DNA of 64,000 nucleotides from Paenibacillus xylanexedens (GCF_007676705.1 NZ_VEBF01000005.1:62001-126000); one strand, 5' to 3'. Positions 43,024 through 53,600 are shown, numbered from the stretch's first letter. The notes: generated from the letters alone by a model not told the origin. Numbers and translations: made by a program.

Positions 43024-46000
43024 TGATTTCCTCCATAATAACTATTTAAAGTGTCCCTTTGCCCACCATTCCTGAAATTGAAGGACGCATCCAGACAAAC
43101 GTGGTAATCATCTGTCACTAAACTTATGCTACCATCTGTCTCTTGGACTACACTCAGCTTCTTGCGCCCCTTCTCCTTGGGGTAGAGAACCGTCACAAAT
43201 CCTTTCTGGGCATCTGCAATTGCACGAATATAATCCATCCTGCCAGCTTTTTCCCGATCATAGAATCGGGTACATCGCCCTTGATCCAGAGTGATCGATT
43301 CCACAGGGCTCAGAAAAACGGTCTCCAAATCAACTTCATATGCCCCTTCTGAATACACTCGACTCCCATCTATCCAGGATTGCGTCGCTGCAACTGGAAG
43401 GTTGAATAGCACCTTGCCTTCGAAGTTCACGATCTCATCACGGATAATGTACAGTTCCGGCTCACGGATATATGTTACATGCCGGATGTGGATACCTTCA
43501 CCCTCGGGGTTAGTAATTTCAATGGTTATGGATTCTTTTTCGCTCCCCAATTGAACGTCCAGTACGCGGCTGGTTTTCGGCACATCCACCCAGCCGCGCT
43601 CCAGACTGTACGTACCTGCCGAAAGGTTAATCATACTGTCATCATGTCGTGACAACGACCTTTGTCTCGTAGCGAATTGGACGCAGGCATGTGAATAGGA
43701 GCTGATATGCCAGTTGGTGCTGGTGTCAAAGTACCCTTCAATTCCCGAGTCCATCACCAATGGAACCGAGTTTTTGTAGAGCACAAACGAACCTTGATCC
43801 AGATGCCCATGGGCCACTGGCTCCGGACTGGACATTATGGCAAAATAACTATGCTTTGGAGTACCGAAGCCTTTGCGAAAAATATAGATACCTGCGTTCG
43901 AAAAGGCACTTGTTGACTCCAAAAGCAGGTTTTTTTTTGACGTATAGTGGTCTTCCTGAAACAGTAGATTCTCCAATACAACGGACTCACCCCAGAGCCT
44001 CTTGAAGGGTCGCCCAGCTGCCGTCCAGGTATGAAACATTCGGTCCGCCAAACTTCGGTCAATCTCCGCAATTACAGGTAGGTATGTTGCAAAGTAGCCA
44101 AATTCCTCACCTCCGCCTAAGACGTGGTCACCAAAGGGTGGTGTGCCGATTCGTCCAGCAAAATACCGATAGCCTGGTGTCTGCACTTCGACGGCATAAT
44201 TGAACATCCGGAGAAGTGGCGTCGTCCGGAACCAATCTTCACCTGTTATGTTCTTAAGTACCAGAGCATATCCGGCAAAACGCTCCAATGCGGCATGATG
44301 ATATCGGATAGACTCTGGCCAGGAGCCATCAGGATTCACATTCAGTTCCAATTGGGCTTTCAGAATGGTGTTCGCATTGTTCAGCCAGGTTTGGCGATTG
44401 GGAAAATCGCTCAGCACCATCATCATCAATCCAGTTCCTGCACACATGTCCGTCTGCCAGTTACTGCATCCACGCTGCGCTTCGTATGGTGTCCATTCTG
44501 TTCGATCTCTCAAATCAAGTAAATACCGGAGCATGTATTCGACCAAATCATAGAATCGCTTTTTCTCACTGGCATTGAAGACATTTGCTGAGCGAATCAG
44601 GGAGTAAGTTACAGCGATTACGCTCAGTAGTCGTCCTCCTTGTACGGCCCCATAACTGTCACTTCCCTCTGGTCGTAGATTTGTGACGAGCCAATGTTCT
44701 GCGCCCTGGCAGAAATCATGTAGAGTATAGAGCATGGCCCGCTTCGTCTTCTCCGCATAGGATGTATCTCCAGTCATGACGTATCGGATCGCATCGCATT
44801 GCATGGGCAATGGAAACCTTCCACCAGTCAAGGAGGACTTACGATTGAAGGCATATACGAACTCTCCGACGGGTTCACCTTGTTCATTCATATACGAGAT
44901 AAGAACCTTGAGGCCTTTCTTCAACTTGCCGTCCAGCTTCGCACCGAATGTCAGTGTGCAGCGCATTCCACCTTCCACGTCAAATAACTGATCGTATCTC
45001 CAGGCTCCCTCGTCATTGGCAGTAGGATTGCACATGTAAAGTGATCGTCTCGGAAGATTTTCAGCGCTCAGGGCCATTTGTGACGATGGATTAGCTGCTT
45101 CTGAAGAGCGTTTTCCACCACCGTTATATGGGTACTCGGTTTCCCACTTTAGCACTGGCTGTCCCTTTAGGACTTCGGCTTTCCAGTGGATTGGGCTCAT
45201 ACTACCTTGATCAAAACCGCCGTTCCTGATTCCGAGACTATTACCACTTGCCGTGAGGATTTCTATGTCATCAATCCATACATGTCCAAGTCCCTCCTGT
45301 TCATTGTCCTCTGCAGACAAAAGGAAAGATATGTCTGCCTTCAACGCACCTGCAGGCACTCTAAAATTGATGATTTTATCCGTATAACTCCACAGATAGA
45401 AATGACGGTTCAACTCATCATAATTGCTGTTGTTCTCCATAATGTCCGAAACGACTCTCTCCAGATCTGCCAGATTATAGAGTTCAGTCCAACTTTCGAT
45501 CTCCTTATAGTGCTCACGAATACGTGGATTGGACCGGATTGAGGATTTTAATTCATCCATAGCCTTGGCACTCAGGTAAAGCGCAGACCCCGGTTCAACA
45601 TCTGTGCGCAGCCGTCGCGAATGACGGAAAGTCCTAAGCTGATTGAAGACAATCACGATCTTTCTAGCCAGAACTTCTCCACCCTCTTCAGGGTCGAAAC
45701 GTTCTGTCTCCTTTCGTAATTCATCCATTGAATGCAGCAACTGACTGCCCGCCTGGGTTCCATATTCACCGATTCCTTCCCCAAGCACTGCCTTGCTTAA
45801 TAGCTCTTGGGCGGTTTCCATAATATTTGCAGCTTTTAATGGCAGTGCATTGGCCCCTTCATACAGCATATCCTGCTTTTCAAACCACTCCAGTGCGGGC
45901 TCCAGACCATACCAACTATATACCTTTCCTTCTTCTGCAAATGGAGGAACCATTGTATATCTTTTTGTCGCAAACTGAATCGCTTCCTCCTGTCGTGGAA

Positions 46001-46190
46001 TTAGAAATTCCCGGTTCCGTGAGAAGGGTAACTTGACTCGGTCATCCAAAGCCAGTTTCGCTTGGTGTAGTAAGTCTTTCAGTGCGATTTGGGTACCTTC
46101 AGTAAAAAATTCTCTTCTACTCTGAAGCAGGATCTCCGCCCGGCAGGTAAGTTGATGGAGTCTATCACGATAGTTGTAATCTGATGTCAT
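43020..46190 (-). CDS. Large heparinase II/III-like protein (1056 residues)
   Basis: No signal peptide is present, so the protein is cytosolic. Residues about 480-740 form an alpha/alpha-toroid (AERDRTEWTPY-like helices, NWQTDMCAGTGLMMMVLSDF), and near 795 comes the heparinase II/III signature AHGHLDQGSFVLYKN with MDSGIEGYFD, which contributes His and Tyr residues to lyase catalysis. A beta-sandwich follows. The N-terminal 450 residues include a carbohydrate-binding-like segment. It is likely a polysaccharide lyase giving unsaturated uronides, though the family also holds other uronan-active enzymes. It ends overlapping GH43. The exact substrate is unknown. Confidence 0.8.
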   Translation of the reverse strand: MTSDYNYRDRLHQLTCRAEILLQSRREFFTEGTQIALKDLLHQAKLALDDRVKLPFSRNREFLIPRQEEAIQFATKRYTMVPPFAEEGKVYSWYGLEPALEWFEKQDMLYEGANALPLKAANIMETAQELLSKAVLGEGIGEYGTQAGSQLLHSMDELRKETERFDPEEGGEVLARKIVIVFNQLRTFRHSRRLRTDVEPGSALYLSAKAMDELKSSIRSNPRIREHYKEIESWTELYNLADLERVVSDIMENNSNYDELNRHFYLWSYTDKIINFRVPAGALKADISFLLSAEDNEQEGLGHVWIDDIEILTASGNSLGIRNGGFDQGSMSPIHWKAEVLKGQPVLKWETEYPYNGGGKRSSEAANPSSQMALSAENLPRRSLYMCNPTANDEGAWRYDQLFDVEGGMRCTLTFGAKLDGKLKKGLKVLISYMNEQGEPVGEFVYAFNRKSSLTGGRFPLPMQCDAIRYVMTGDTSYAEKTKRAMLYTLHDFCQGAEHWLVTNLRPEGSDSYGAVQGGRLLSVIAVTYSLIRSANVFNASEKKRFYDLVEYMLRYLLDLRDRTEWTPYEAQRGCSNWQTDMCAGTGLMMMVLSDFPNRQTWLNNANTILKAQLELNVNPDGSWPESIRYHHAALERFAGYALVLKNITGEDWFRTTPLLRMFNYAVEVQTPGYRYFAGRIGTPPFGDHVLGGGEEFGYFATYLPVIAEIDRSLADRMFHTWTAAGRPFKRLWGESVVLENLLFQEDHYTSKKNLLLESTSAFSNAGIYIFRKGFGTPKHSYFAIMSSPEPVAHGHLDQGSFVLYKNSVPLVMDSGIEGYFDTSTNWHISSYSHACVQFATRQRSLSRHDDSMINLSAGTYSLERGWVDVPKTSRVLDVQLGSEKESITIEITNPEGEGIHIRHVTYIREPELYIIRDEIVNFEGKVLFNLPVAATQSWIDGSRVYSEGAYEVDLETVFLSPVESITLDQGRCTRFYDREKAGRMDYIRAIADAQKGFVTVLYPKEKGRKKLSVVQETDGSISLVTDDYHVCLDASFNFRNGGQRDTLNSYYGGNQ

Positions 46191-46224
46191 CCCCTCATGC
46201 CTTCTTTCTTCATTGGAATCTTGA

Positions 46225-49200
46225 TTATTTATTTATGGCTATCTCCCTGCGAAGTAGTTGTCCTTCCATATCTGTTTCGATAATCTCTACCACTGGTTCT
46301 GCTATTGCATCATCCAAACTGGAGATACGGATGATCTGGGTTCTTCCATCAGCAAGAACAACCTGAGCCTCATCGGCTGAATGGGCTACAGCTAATACAA
46401 TCATTGGCTGGTCCTCATATGGCTCAATCAACGTTATGAACCTCGCGTTACGACCCACACTCCGTGTACTTAACATTTTACGTCTAAGAGTCTCATCACC
46501 AAGAGGATAATCACTTCCAATCGAAGTTACCAGACGTTTAGCTTGAATTACACTCAGATCCAGGCGGATGATACCCTCGTGCTCCGTATCAAGCGGATTC
46601 GCCGGAATCGCACGATCGAACTGTTTTACAGCAATCTTGACAGGTCCACCGAAGTAATCCACTCCTATCCCATTACCTGGATTAGTGTTTTCCGTGATTA
46701 ATGGGAGATCACTAAGGTATATCTTGTGTCCCGACTCCGTTTCAATATAAGGATCACCCCAAAAAATGCTTGGCTCCGACGTCTTCGGTAATCCATTGTC
46801 GCCAACACCTTCTTCCGTCTTCACTCTCAGTTCCAGCGTGGTCACCCCTTCAATTCCCAGATCAAGATCTTCTCGCCCAAGAATCCATGCGCCGAACTTG
46901 CCACTTGTAAGCACTCTTCCGTCTCCTCTAATTTCATAAAAAAGCCGCTTATCGACCTTATTCAGTTCGGGGAGATTTCCTACAATGATCTCTGGTTGAG
47001 GCGGCCACAGCGAATAATGATCCATGATGAGTGGGCCGTCAACATTATGCTCGGTCCGATTGCCTCGATTGTCATAGCCTTGACCGAATCCCATCTCAAA
47101 ATGTGCCTTTACTGGCCCTTTCATGTCATACCACTCACAGTCTGTTATAAGCTGTGCACCACCTCGCGAATCGGAGTCAAACTGGTCAGTTTGCTTTCTT
47201 AAATGTTGGCTTTCTCCTTCGATGTGCATCAATCCCTTGCAATGGAACAGGCAATCGTATTCATGATCCTGGTCACCGGAAACATAATCAAAAAGTACAA
47301 TATAGTCATCTGTCACCACCGTTAACCTGCGTTGGAGAATCGGCTCCGTATAATCGGTTCGCTTCGTGTACTCTGGTTCAGGTTCAGGAATCGGCATATA
47401 ACGACCTTCTGACCAGGTTCGTTCACCAAACGTGTTCTCATCATCCACTCTCCAGCCACCGTATGGAGGATAGGACCATCTCGCTGTATTCTCAACAGCA
47501 CATGCCTGGAAGACACTGCCGCTGTGGAACAGGAGGCGTTTACCCTCAGCAGGGTCCTGCTGCTTGCGATCCACCACCACCATATTATGGGTAATGGAGG
47601 ACTGAACATAAAACTTATACATAAAGGTGTGGTAGCTGTACCAAATGCTCTCCGGATTGTAAAAGCTGCGGCCGTACCGCATGATAGACAACAGGCTGAC
47701 CCGATCATAGTGACCGTGGGCACCCCCATGAATACCGTACTTTACAACAGCCTGAATCTGTTCTCTTGGTTCTCTGTCCCTCGTTTGGGATCGAAGTACG
47801 GCTACTCCTGACGTATCTGCATATGCTGATTTAAGGTAAGGTTTAGCTTGGCTGGTCTGAATATTAGGAACGGCGTACAGCAAATCTCGATCCTCCAGCT
47901 TGCAGCTCAAGACAATATCAGCATACTCCGGTTGCCGATACACATAGTAGGCTAGATCATAACGACCATCCATATATCCTCTTACTGATATACCGAGCAG
48001 CTTCGTTTCTGTTGAATCATTAATACCAAACACCACGCCACGGTAATCAGCAAATGGAAGCAGACTGTCCCACAGTTGTCGGATTGAACGATAATTCAAT
48101 CTTCTTGGCCCCCAAATATCAAGACACAATCCATCTTTATCAGGTTTGTTGCTACCGGGTATAATTTGGTCATGGTATTGGGAAGGAAGCCAGGTTTCCG
48201 CCAAATTCAACCCCCACGGTCTGCAGCTCTGTACAACCTCGGTGAAGAGTCCCGCAACCATCATGTTGTATCCAACAGAACATTCGTACCACCAGCCATC
48301 GTCCAGTGTACCCTTCGACAGATGATCTTCGAAGCCCCCTATGCCATACAAAAAGCGATTCATGCGTTCCAGATCCTGTAGTGCCTGACTACAGTATAAT
48401 GCTCCAATCATCTCGGAGACCGTCCAGTTCGACAAGTCGCCTATAGTTAAAGACCAATCGATTAGATCCATGAACAAGCGGAACGAATGCTTTATATGTG
48501 CATGATCTTCATCTGTTAACAGTCCAGAATCGGCAAGCAGATCATATACAACCGCCGTATGCTTGAAAAATTCCCCTTCATGTACCAGTTCCTGATGGCA
48601 TGCCTGATACGTAACGGGATATCCGCGTGCTGGATCGACGGTTGCCCGCAAAAACTGAACAGCTTTATTGGCTATATCTGCTCTACCCGTAAGCTTCCAT
48701 ACAATGGCCGCATTCTCGGCCTCAAAAGCGTGATGACTGTGAAACAGAAAAGGTCCAGTGTTGACTTGAGGTACTTTCCAACGTTCCGCTCGATCTTCAT
48801 ACTGATCCTTCAACTCTCTAACCCAATCATACTCTCGAATGTTTTGTCGTACTTCGTCCCATCCGGACTCGGTATGTTTGATGTACGGATGTGGCAATTC
48901 ACGCAACGTCGTAAGTGTGAGCGTTTCCGCCTGCTCACCATGTCCGCCGGGCACAAACTTTAGTTTCTGAATCTCGTATCCACCGGGGGCTATTCGCTCC
49001 GGCACCTCCACGTACACACTGATTTCCCTATTGTCCCATGGCTGTAGCACACAATCCTCTGGCTCTACTCTAACTTTCATTGTTTCCCAGCCGTACTTCT
49101 CCCGAGACAGGATAACCGGTTGAACTTCCCCCGTACAATTATGCAGGTTAATACTGTAATGAGCTGTTTCACCTGCGACAACCGATTGTGAATAGCACGT

Positions 49201-49749
49201 GGTGTTCACATATACCGAAGGTCTGCGCACGAATTGGATTTTGCGGACTAAGATGGGTTCTCGCGTTTCAAGATCCTTCCAATCTGCAGTTAATCTTACG
49301 GAGCGAACAAACTTCCATTTGCCGGCTAATGCCTTGTAATCATCAAATAGATTCAGAGGAAATACGATCTCATTGTTTCCGCTTTCATTAGTGATTACTA
49401 ACGCTCGAGCGGACACATATTCGATTTCTTCCGGCATTGGGCTATTATTTTTGAGTAAGCCTATTTCCACTCTCATCTCCAGTGTCTCACGTATAGGCAA
49501 CTCTGTGACCAATTCCAACCTGTGCCAATCACGTAAATCAACACTGTAATCGTTACGGTCCACAAATCCATGGGTAGACCAATGATCTTCCAGATACACA
49601 CCAGGATACTGAAGAGTTAAGGATTTACCTGGACAAAGATCCCATGAATTTTTTGCTGTTGCTGAAATTACCTGTTCTGAGGGTTGATCATTTTTCTCAA
49701 CAACTTGATCCCATGCCATCAAATTTATGGCTGTTATCGTTTTAGTCAT
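46225..49749 (-). CDS. Very large heparinase II/III-like protein (1174 residues)
   Basis: This cytosolic protein begins with beta-rich domains (residues about 1-290), has an alpha-helical toroid (about 300-620; FHSHHAFEAENAAIVWKLTG, LSNWTVSEMIGALYCSQAL) and then the heparinase II/III motif GIHGGAHGHYDRVSLLSIMR near residue 678 with FYNPESIWYSYHTF and ITHNMVVVD. A C-terminal beta-sandwich and about 250 further residues follow. It is only distantly similar to the gene after it, so the two are probably complementary lyases. GGGAGAGG precedes the ATG. Position directly after an importer binding protein supports action on imported oligosaccharides. Confidence 0.78.
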   Translation of the reverse strand: MTKTITAINLMAWDQVVEKNDQPSEQVISATAKNSWDLCPGKSLTLQYPGVYLEDHWSTHGFVDRNDYSVDLRDWHRLELVTELPIRETLEMRVEIGLLKNNSPMPEEIEYVSARALVITNESGNNEIVFPLNLFDDYKALAGKWKFVRSVRLTADWKDLETREPILVRKIQFVRRPSVYVNTTCYSQSVVAGETAHYSINLHNCTGEVQPVILSREKYGWETMKVRVEPEDCVLQPWDNREISVYVEVPERIAPGGYEIQKLKFVPGGHGEQAETLTLTTLRELPHPYIKHTESGWDEVRQNIREYDWVRELKDQYEDRAERWKVPQVNTGPFLFHSHHAFEAENAAIVWKLTGRADIANKAVQFLRATVDPARGYPVTYQACHQELVHEGEFFKHTAVVYDLLADSGLLTDEDHAHIKHSFRLFMDLIDWSLTIGDLSNWTVSEMIGALYCSQALQDLERMNRFLYGIGGFEDHLSKGTLDDGWWYECSVGYNMMVAGLFTEVVQSCRPWGLNLAETWLPSQYHDQIIPGSNKPDKDGLCLDIWGPRRLNYRSIRQLWDSLLPFADYRGVVFGINDSTETKLLGISVRGYMDGRYDLAYYVYRQPEYADIVLSCKLEDRDLLYAVPNIQTSQAKPYLKSAYADTSGVAVLRSQTRDREPREQIQAVVKYGIHGGAHGHYDRVSLLSIMRYGRSFYNPESIWYSYHTFMYKFYVQSSITHNMVVVDRKQQDPAEGKRLLFHSGSVFQACAVENTARWSYPPYGGWRVDDENTFGERTWSEGRYMPIPEPEPEYTKRTDYTEPILQRRLTVVTDDYIVLFDYVSGDQDHEYDCLFHCKGLMHIEGESQHLRKQTDQFDSDSRGGAQLITDCEWYDMKGPVKAHFEMGFGQGYDNRGNRTEHNVDGPLIMDHYSLWPPQPEIIVGNLPELNKVDKRLFYEIRGDGRVLTSGKFGAWILGREDLDLGIEGVTTLELRVKTEEGVGDNGLPKTSEPSIFWGDPYIETESGHKIYLSDLPLITENTNPGNGIGVDYFGGPVKIAVKQFDRAIPANPLDTEHEGIIRLDLSVIQAKRLVTSIGSDYPLGDETLRRKMLSTRSVGRNARFITLIEPYEDQPMIVLAVAHSADEAQVVLADGRTQIIRISSLDDAIAEPVVEIIETDMEGQLLRREIAINK

Positions 49750-49781
49750 GTGGATACCTCTCCCGTTCTATCTTTTCACTT

Positions 49782-49961
49782 TTATTTCGCAGTTTTACGT
49801 GCTTCGAACCAGACTTGGGCCGCCTTCACTTCAAAATCTACGCACTCTTCATAGCCCAAATCCTTCGCTTTTTGGAGCAGCTCTATTTTTAATGATTCAA
49901 ATTCTGCATCGCTTTTGGCGTATATCATCTTCCAAGACAGTTCTTTAATTACCTCACCAAC
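49782..49961 (-). pseudogene. Severed C-terminal coding tail of the binding protein
   Basis: 59 sense codons in the same frame as the binding-protein gene lie directly after its TAA and end in TAA at 49782-49784. They encode two amphipathic helices, including GYEECVDFEVKAAQVWFEAR. There is no start codon or ribosome-binding site, so the segment is untranslated unless the stop is read through. Confidence 0.8.
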
Positions 49962-51485
49962 TTAATCGCGTTTAACGGCTAATTGATCGTCGTACTTGAA
50001 ATTGGGAACATTGACAATAGAATAGGAAGCCAGCATATTATTTTGAATCAGATGTTGTTTTACAGATAGCGCACCCTCATAATGCTTAGTCCAGTTTTGG
50101 TCCAGCAGGCTGGCATTATCTTTAAGATAGGATGTCCACGTCGTCTTGTTCATGGGTGCCTTCAGAATTGGACTTACTGTATTCTCATCAATTGCGGGAC
50201 CATTAAACATATATTTAAATGTATCTCCTATCTTGCCTCCGCCGTATTCTGCAGGGACAGCTGCATCCGCAGGTTGCTTGCCAATATCCGTTAAGATCGG
50301 TTCACCCTTTTCATTCAGGTCCCAGAATAGTCCTTTAGGTCCCAAGTGATATGCCACTGCTCCTTCATCCGAATATAGGAAATCGAGCAGCTTGATGGAT
50401 TCTTCCTTATTCTTCGTATTGGAGGAGATTGCCCAGAACCATCGGCTACCCACTGTGGAAGTTTTGGCTTCAGATACTCTAAGATTCGTGAAGGGAATTC
50501 GTTTGTACCCTTTGCCCTCCTTAACCAAGTCAGGATTGGTAGGATTAAAATTTAAATTTCCCAAATAACCGTACATCCAAATCGCCGATTGACCTTTATT
50601 CGCTTTGGCGATATAGTCCTCCCACGTTTGGGAGACGGAGTCCTCATCCAGCATGCCATTCTGATAGAACTTGTTGAACCACTGAAGTGTTTTGAGGTAA
50701 TAGCTATTGTCGTCTAACAGTTTTTCGATTTTATCCTCCGTACCATGTGGCATGATGAAATCATAGTTGTTCACTCCATCCGTGGATGTATATCCATATG
50801 AAGGCGCAACTTGCTTAGCCATGTTGACGGAACGTCCATCCCACTCACTAAATAAAGATAATCCATGGAATGTATCCCCACTTTCGGTTACCGGATGTGC
50901 CTTGACCATTTTCTCAATCACATCATAGTAATCCCAATAATCATTGATCTCTGGCATTCCCAACTCCTCTAAGTAATCAAATCGTAGAGATGGAACCGAA
51001 ACGGGATCGATTTGCGTTACTTCATTGGCATTGGACACCCCTGTTGGGATACCATATATGCCTCCAAAGTTACTTTCCATTCGATTTACTGCTTCACTGT
51101 ATCGGGAGATATTAGGCAAATTTGGCATCTCATCTTTCAGGTCCAATAGTCCGCCCGCATCAATAGCCTTTTTGAAATCATCCGACGAGCTAAACACTAC
51201 CAAATCCCCAAGATCTCCAGTGGCGAGTTTCGTTTCAAAGCGGGAGGAGCCTCCGACGCTGTTTGGCATTACATTCAAAGATATATTTAATTTATCTTTC
51301 ATATATTTGCCCATGTAACCACCAACAGATCCTTCATAGGTACCAGACTCTGTATATATGGATAGATCTGTTGTATCCGTATCCTTACTGGATGATGGAT
51401 TTGTGCTGCAGCCAACTACAGTTGCAATCAACAGTAAGGAAACTACACCGAGTATTCCTGCTTTTTGAAGCATTTTCTTGTTCAT
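49962..51485 (-). CDS. Sugar-binding lipoprotein, LplA-like, with premature stop
   Basis: The 507-residue CUT1-type extracellular solute-binding protein has a lipobox VVGC (Cys26) and the LplA/LipO fold seen with LplB/LplC permeases. GGGAGG precedes the ATG. The reading ends at a TAA (49962-49964) after KYDDQLAVKRD, but the same frame continues for 59 codons to a TAA at 49782-49784, encoding VGEVIKELSWKMIYAKSDAE and later FEVKAAQVWFEARKTAK. That tail is the usual C-terminal helix pair of this family, so the gene has a nonsense mutation, or the read has an error. Loss of the tail may impair folding. It follows the two permeases. Confidence 0.85.
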   Translation of the reverse strand: MNKKMLQKAGILGVVSLLLIATVVGCSTNPSSSKDTDTTDLSIYTESGTYEGSVGGYMGKYMKDKLNISLNVMPNSVGGSSRFETKLATGDLGDLVVFSSSDDFKKAIDAGGLLDLKDEMPNLPNISRYSEAVNRMESNFGGIYGIPTGVSNANEVTQIDPVSVPSLRFDYLEELGMPEINDYWDYYDVIEKMVKAHPVTESGDTFHGLSLFSEWDGRSVNMAKQVAPSYGYTSTDGVNNYDFIMPHGTEDKIEKLLDDNSYYLKTLQWFNKFYQNGMLDEDSVSQTWEDYIAKANKGQSAIWMYGYLGNLNFNPTNPDLVKEGKGYKRIPFTNLRVSEAKTSTVGSRWFWAISSNTKNKEESIKLLDFLYSDEGAVAYHLGPKGLFWDLNEKGEPILTDIGKQPADAAVPAEYGGGKIGDTFKYMFNGPAIDENTVSPILKAPMNKTTWTSYLKDNASLLDQNWTKHYEGALSVKQHLIQNNMLASYSIVNVPNFKYDDQLAVKRD

Positions 51486-51516
51486 ATTAACCTCCCAATT
51501 GAGTGAAATAGAATGA

Positions 51517-52470
51517 TTATCCTTTTACAGCACCGATCATAATACCTTTTACAAAAAAACGTTGGAAGAAGGGGTATACCATAAAAATGGGAATAACCAC
51601 AATCATCGTGACTGTCAGTTTTATAGATTCCGCTGTCTGAATACTCGCTCCCACATCTTCTGCCGACATGCTTCCGGAATTCACTGCATTGGCGAGTGCA
51701 GTTGCTTGACTGAGATACCGGTAAAGTACATATTGCAGTGTGTGCAGATCATCATTAGTGACGTAAAGTACTGTATCCATGAAGTTATTCCATTGTCCCA
51801 CAGCCGAAAAGATGGCTAAGGTAGCCAATATAGGAAGCATTAAAGGCAGCACGATTCGAAAAAATACGATGCCTATTCCTGCTCCATCCATTTCAGCGGA
51901 TTCCTGCAATTCATCTGGAACGCTGGACTCCACATAGGTTTTGACCAGGATCATATTGTACGCTGACACCATACCAGGAAGGATGTACACCAGGAAATTA
52001 TTGAGTAAACCCAACTGGTTATACAGCAGATATACGGGAATAATACCGCCACTGATATACATGGTGGTGATAAAATATCGATAAACGTACTTGCGTAACC
52101 ACATCTTGCGCTGAGTCATCATAAAGCCGAGAAAGGCGGAAACCAGCACGGTTAGGAACGTACCTAGTATCGTTCTTGATGCACTTATAAGTAGCGCTTG
52201 ATATATATTGGGGATTTTCAACACTTGCAAGTAGTTGTCAATATGAATGCCTTGTGGCCAGAAAAGGATAAGCCCTTTTGCACTTAACGTGTTATCGCTA
52301 ATCGTATTGATGAAAATATAATAGAAAGGATATACGCATAACAGCATAAAGAGGATAAAAAATGTATAGTTGGCTACGTTAAAGACTTTCTCTCCAATGG
52401 TAAGACTGCCCGCTCTATGCGGACGAAGCGAATTACGTCGAAGCTTCACATCTGTTTGCCCCATGCTCAT
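51517..52470 (-). CDS. CUT1 ABC sugar permease, LplC-like
   Basis: The 317-residue permease has six spans and the EAA loop ESAEMDGAGIGIVFFRIVLP. The N-terminal cytosolic part (residues 1-30) is typical of LplC/YtcP. Its ATG overlaps the TAA of the preceding permease (TAATG). The pair and the binding protein downstream make an oligosaccharide importer. No ATPase gene is nearby, so it should use a shared MsmX-type ATPase. Confidence 0.92.
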   Translation of the reverse strand: MSMGQTDVKLRRNSLRPHRAGSLTIGEKVFNVANYTFFILFMLLCVYPFYYIFINTISDNTLSAKGLILFWPQGIHIDNYLQVLKIPNIYQALLISASRTILGTFLTVLVSAFLGFMMTQRKMWLRKYVYRYFITTMYISGGIIPVYLLYNQLGLLNNFLVYILPGMVSAYNMILVKTYVESSVPDELQESAEMDGAGIGIVFFRIVLPLMLPILATLAIFSAVGQWNNFMDTVLYVTNDDLHTLQYVLYRYLSQATALANAVNSGSMSAEDVGASIQTAESIKLTVTMIVVIPIFMVYPFFQRFFVKGIMIGAVKG

Positions 52471-53372
52471 TAGAATATCGACTCTCCTCTCAGCGTCTTG
52501 GACAGTCGGTTTACACTGAACAGAAGCACTAAGCTTACTAGGGTTTTCAAGATACTGATAACGGTGGCCAATGAGAAGTTGCCTTTTAACAACCCAATGT
52601 TATACGTATACAGATCAAGAACCTCGATGGAGCTTTTAGTCATTGCGTTGGCGAATACAAAAAATTGATCCATGCCCGTATTGATCATGTTCGCTACGGC
52701 AAGCATTAACAACACGAAGAAAGTTGGCAATAATCCTGGAACGGTAATGTGCCAGACACTGTGGAAGCGACCAGCCCCATCAATTTTCGCCGCTTCATAT
52801 AAGTCTTGGGGAATGCCATTGATGGCCGCTAAATAGAGTATGGAGCTCCAACCAAGTCCTTTCCAGATCTCCAAGGCAATCATCTTGATCCAGATATGAT
52901 CCGAACTGGCTAGAAAATTGATCGGTTTTGATATGAATCCGGTGTTCAGGAGGATATTGTTTACGACACCGCTGTCTACAGATAGTAGTGCAAACACAAT
53001 AGAATATACGAGTACCCAACTAATAAAGTGTGGTATAGTCGTGAGTGTTTGAACAATTTTCCTCATCTTGGTGCTGCGGATTTCATACAGCAAGATCGCA
53101 AATGCCATAGGCAGGATTGAAGCGATCAGACTAAGAAAACTCATGCCGAAGGTATTCTTCAACACCCTGAGCACCTCGTAAAATTGCTGTTTTGAATATA
53201 CCATCATTTTGAACCATTTCAGACCTACAAAGTCCATTTGGAAAATGGAACGCCCCGGACGATAGTCTACAAAGGCATATAACCAACCCCATAAAGGCAT
53301 ATAAGCGAATACAAACACAAAAATCATAAAAGGTAAAACTAGAAAGAACAGTTTGTATTTGGTTGCAAGCAA
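52470..53372 (-). CDS. CUT1 ABC sugar permease, LplB-like
   Basis: The 300-residue permease has six spans, with the first at VLPFMIFVFVFAYMPLWGW and the EAA loop YEAAKIDGAGRFHSVWHITV. LplB hallmarks such as VGLKWFKMMVYSKQQFYEVL are present. The start is TTG at 53372, preceded by GGAAGGAG and GGAG. It opens the operon LplB-LplC-binding protein-lyase-lyase-GH43. A cre-like site lies at 53441-53456. Confidence 0.92.
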   Translation of the reverse strand: MLATKYKLFFLVLPFMIFVFVFAYMPLWGWLYAFVDYRPGRSIFQMDFVGLKWFKMMVYSKQQFYEVLRVLKNTFGMSFLSLIASILPMAFAILLYEIRSTKMRKIVQTLTTIPHFISWVLVYSIVFALLSVDSGVVNNILLNTGFISKPINFLASSDHIWIKMIALEIWKGLGWSSILYLAAINGIPQDLYEAAKIDGAGRFHSVWHITVPGLLPTFFVLLMLAVANMINTGMDQFFVFANAMTKSSIEVLDLYTYNIGLLKGNFSLATVISILKTLVSLVLLFSVNRLSKTLRGESIF

Positions 53373-53440
53373 GTATTCTCCACTCCTTCCTGTAGTAAAT
53401 ATTTCTCTGTTGAGACTGAATTAATTACTCTTGATTAAAG

Positions 53441-53456
53441 TTGTAATCGCTTTCTT
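53441..53456 (-). promoter_or_regulatory. cre-like site upstream of the lyase operon
   Basis: On the minus strand AAGAAAGCGATTACAA matches WTGNAARCGNWWNCAW with one mismatch. It lies 69-84 bp before the TTG start of the first permease, consistent with CcpA repression of the whole operon. Confidence 0.55.
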
Positions 53457-53574
53457 TACGTTTATATTTTATCATTCACTTTTGCTTTCTTTTTGTTAAA
53501 AATCAACAATTTGTTTGTTTAACAACACAGTTTCAATTCAGACACAAATGAGCAGAAGAATCTTTTTTACTTAG

Positions 53575-53600
53575 AAAAAAAGCCGCTAAATTAGCGACTT
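53575..53600 (-). terminator. Repeated-type terminator of the second transporter operon
   Basis: AGCCGCTAAATTAGCGACTT with a left A run; on the minus strand a hairpin followed by TTTTTT, about 35 bp past the stop of the MsmG-like permease gene. Confidence 0.85.

Noticed and set aside
49962-49964. Programmed stop-codon readthrough in the binding protein
   Set aside because: TAA is the least leaky stop and no readthrough context or structure was recognised; a nonsense mutation or read error is simpler.
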